Below the pieces are notes generated by a model. The model searched no databases. It saw nothing but the letters and a program-made list of their open reading frames with translations, and was not told the origin of the DNA. The translations under genes and the position numbers were made by a program. Shown one piece after another: positions 63,021-64,000 of a stretch of DNA of 64,000 nucleotides; the stretch's first letter is position 1; each line of letters opens with the position of its first letter. This DNA is from Cristatella mucedo. Its lineage: Eukaryota > Bryozoa > Phylactolaemata > Cristatellidae. The stretch is taken from positions 6,671,501 to 6,735,500 of the forward strand of contig WPIO01000014.1 in the NCBI GenBank assembly GCA_009760855.2, in the 5' to 3' direction.

Positions 63021-63044
63021 TCAAAGGAAACTGTGTAGTTTGAT

Positions 63045-63298
63045 TCGTACAGCAGAGAGCCAGCCGATGACCAGCACCAACAGTTTATTACGACGCACGG
63101 AGCCGAAGGGCGCACGGCTCCTTTCGGCCCCTTCTCCCACTCGACTCTCTCTCCTCCACTCCTCGGCTCCCCTGGTCGACCCCGATGATTCATCGAGGAC
63201 CACACCTGTGCACAAGTCCACCCGAGGGTTACCGGCCTGCGTCCACGCCACATCACAGGCGGACCGCAGCTGTGCACCGGCCCCTCTCGGAGATGCTT
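63045..63298 (-). mobile_element. LTR-like dispersed repeat, copy 2
   Basis: Partner of 2208-2480, with the same order: GGCCGGTGCACAGCTG, CATCGAGGACCAC (plus sense), hairpin GGAGCCG/CGGCTCC, AATAAA and GGCTGGCTCTCTGC. Beyond it, 63035-63052 carries a single diverged unit of the copy 1 minisatellite. Confidence 0.55.
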
Positions 63299-63342
63299 CC
63301 AACAGCTGTTCACCAGCGGCTTATCAGAGGAGCCTGCTTACT

Positions 63343-63372
63343 ATACATGCATACATACATACATACATACGA
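63343..63372 (+). repeat. (ATAC)n microsatellite
   Basis: Six to seven CATA/ATAC units. Confidence 0.9.
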
Positions 63373-63514
63373 ACTACAAACTGAAAGAGCACCTGCTGCT
63401 CCTCACAGCACTCGCTGGCTCCTCCTGAGCTGTTGTCCGTTTCGTGCTCAGGTGCGCCGGTGCTGCGCCTGCTACGACTAACCGTACAGACACGCACCCT
63501 TTACAGCATGCGTA

Positions 63515-63585
63515 CGTAAATTGCCTTGAGAAAGCAATTTAGTTCTCTGAGGGTGTTAAGCAAATTCACTAGAATGAGTAGCAGT
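63515..63585 (+). mobile_element. LINE/SINE 3' stem-loop tail remnant
   Basis: TTGCCTTGAGAAAGCAATTT then AGTTCTCTGAGGGTGTTAAG and AAATTCACTAG: the terminal motif only. Confidence 0.55.
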
Positions 63586-64000
63586 AGTGGCAGTAGTTGT
63601 ATAACAATTACGCGAATGGATTTCGTATCCACCGTACCGCGCCCCGGCTCACGCTGCGGAATTCTGCGAAACGCTGCGCCAGAAACCACGTCGTTATCGT
63701 CATCGTAGAAGGCAGCAAAGCAGGCGTTCGGGCTGAGCGAATGGCTAGAAAAGGCTTCCGCCACATCGAGACGGAAGTGTTCAGTGCTCCCTTCGCTCTC
63801 AGTTATGACAAAAACTCGTACTCGTGCTCGGGCTGTGCGGCTATGGCGTATGTTGCATTTGGGAATTTTTATCTGTCGCACTCTGTCGCCGTCTGGAAAA
63901 ATAAGTCTTGCTTCAACGGGTCCTTGTGTGGAAATCTCGACTTCCTTTGCTAGCTCCTTGGCGCAATTGTGTGGTGTAGATTCGTTTCAGAATGGTACGC
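63586..64000. other. No recognisable gene
   Basis: A 118-codon + frame and a 126-codon minus frame overlap without motifs. Confidence 0.35.

Overview
The window is nuclear DNA from an animal, most likely an invertebrate with a large, repeat-rich genome. One multi-exon protein-coding gene with kilobase introns sits among 5'-truncated non-LTR retrotransposons (LINEs), tRNA-derived SINEs, decayed LTR-element and hAT-like pieces, and long microsatellites. There are no operons, rRNA genes or CRISPR arrays. The phylum cannot be named from what is visible.

The one well-supported gene is on the + strand: a Regnase/ZC3H12 (MCPIP1)-family endoribonuclease. Its four coding exons are 41196-42157, 47438-47577, 48915-49149 and 55840-57469. 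They join in frame to 988 codons. The protein has a UBA-like segment (about 188-231), a PIN/NYN nuclease domain (about 307-450) with all four acidic residues (D314, D398, D399, D417) and a CCCH zinc finger (C487-C493-C499-H503). A 480-residue Ser/Ala/Gly-rich tail follows. Intron 3 uses a GC-AG splice pair. Its acceptor lies within about 25 bp of an antisense LINE. The putative 3' UTR carries a small hairpin of the type Regnase enzymes cut. A 5' UTR splice acceptor at 41146 and CpG-rich DNA at 37.2-38.9 kb suggest upstream non-coding exons.

The remainder is transposon debris. LINE-A is an L2/CR1-group element with an (ATT)n tail. LINE-B is a related element with an (ACATT)n tail. SINE-1 is a tRNA-derived family of about ten copies. 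SINE-2 is tRNA-derived and shares the 3' stem-loop of LINE-A. SINE-3 is a single tRNA-like copy. There is also a hAT-like MITE of about 290-300 bp and an LTR-like repeat whose end has been amplified into a 7-unit minisatellite. Nesting is common: LINE-B 3' ends and SINE-1 lie inside LINE-A copies, and one LINE-A fragment lies inside another LINE-A.

Layout: 0-23 kb repeats only; 23.4-24.6 kb CpG-rich block; 24.6-33.8 kb repeats; 33.8-35.7 and 37.2-38.9 kb CpG-rich blocks; 41.1-57.9 kb the Regnase-like gene, its introns full of LINEs, SINEs and microsatellites; 58-64 kb nested LINE/SINE debris.
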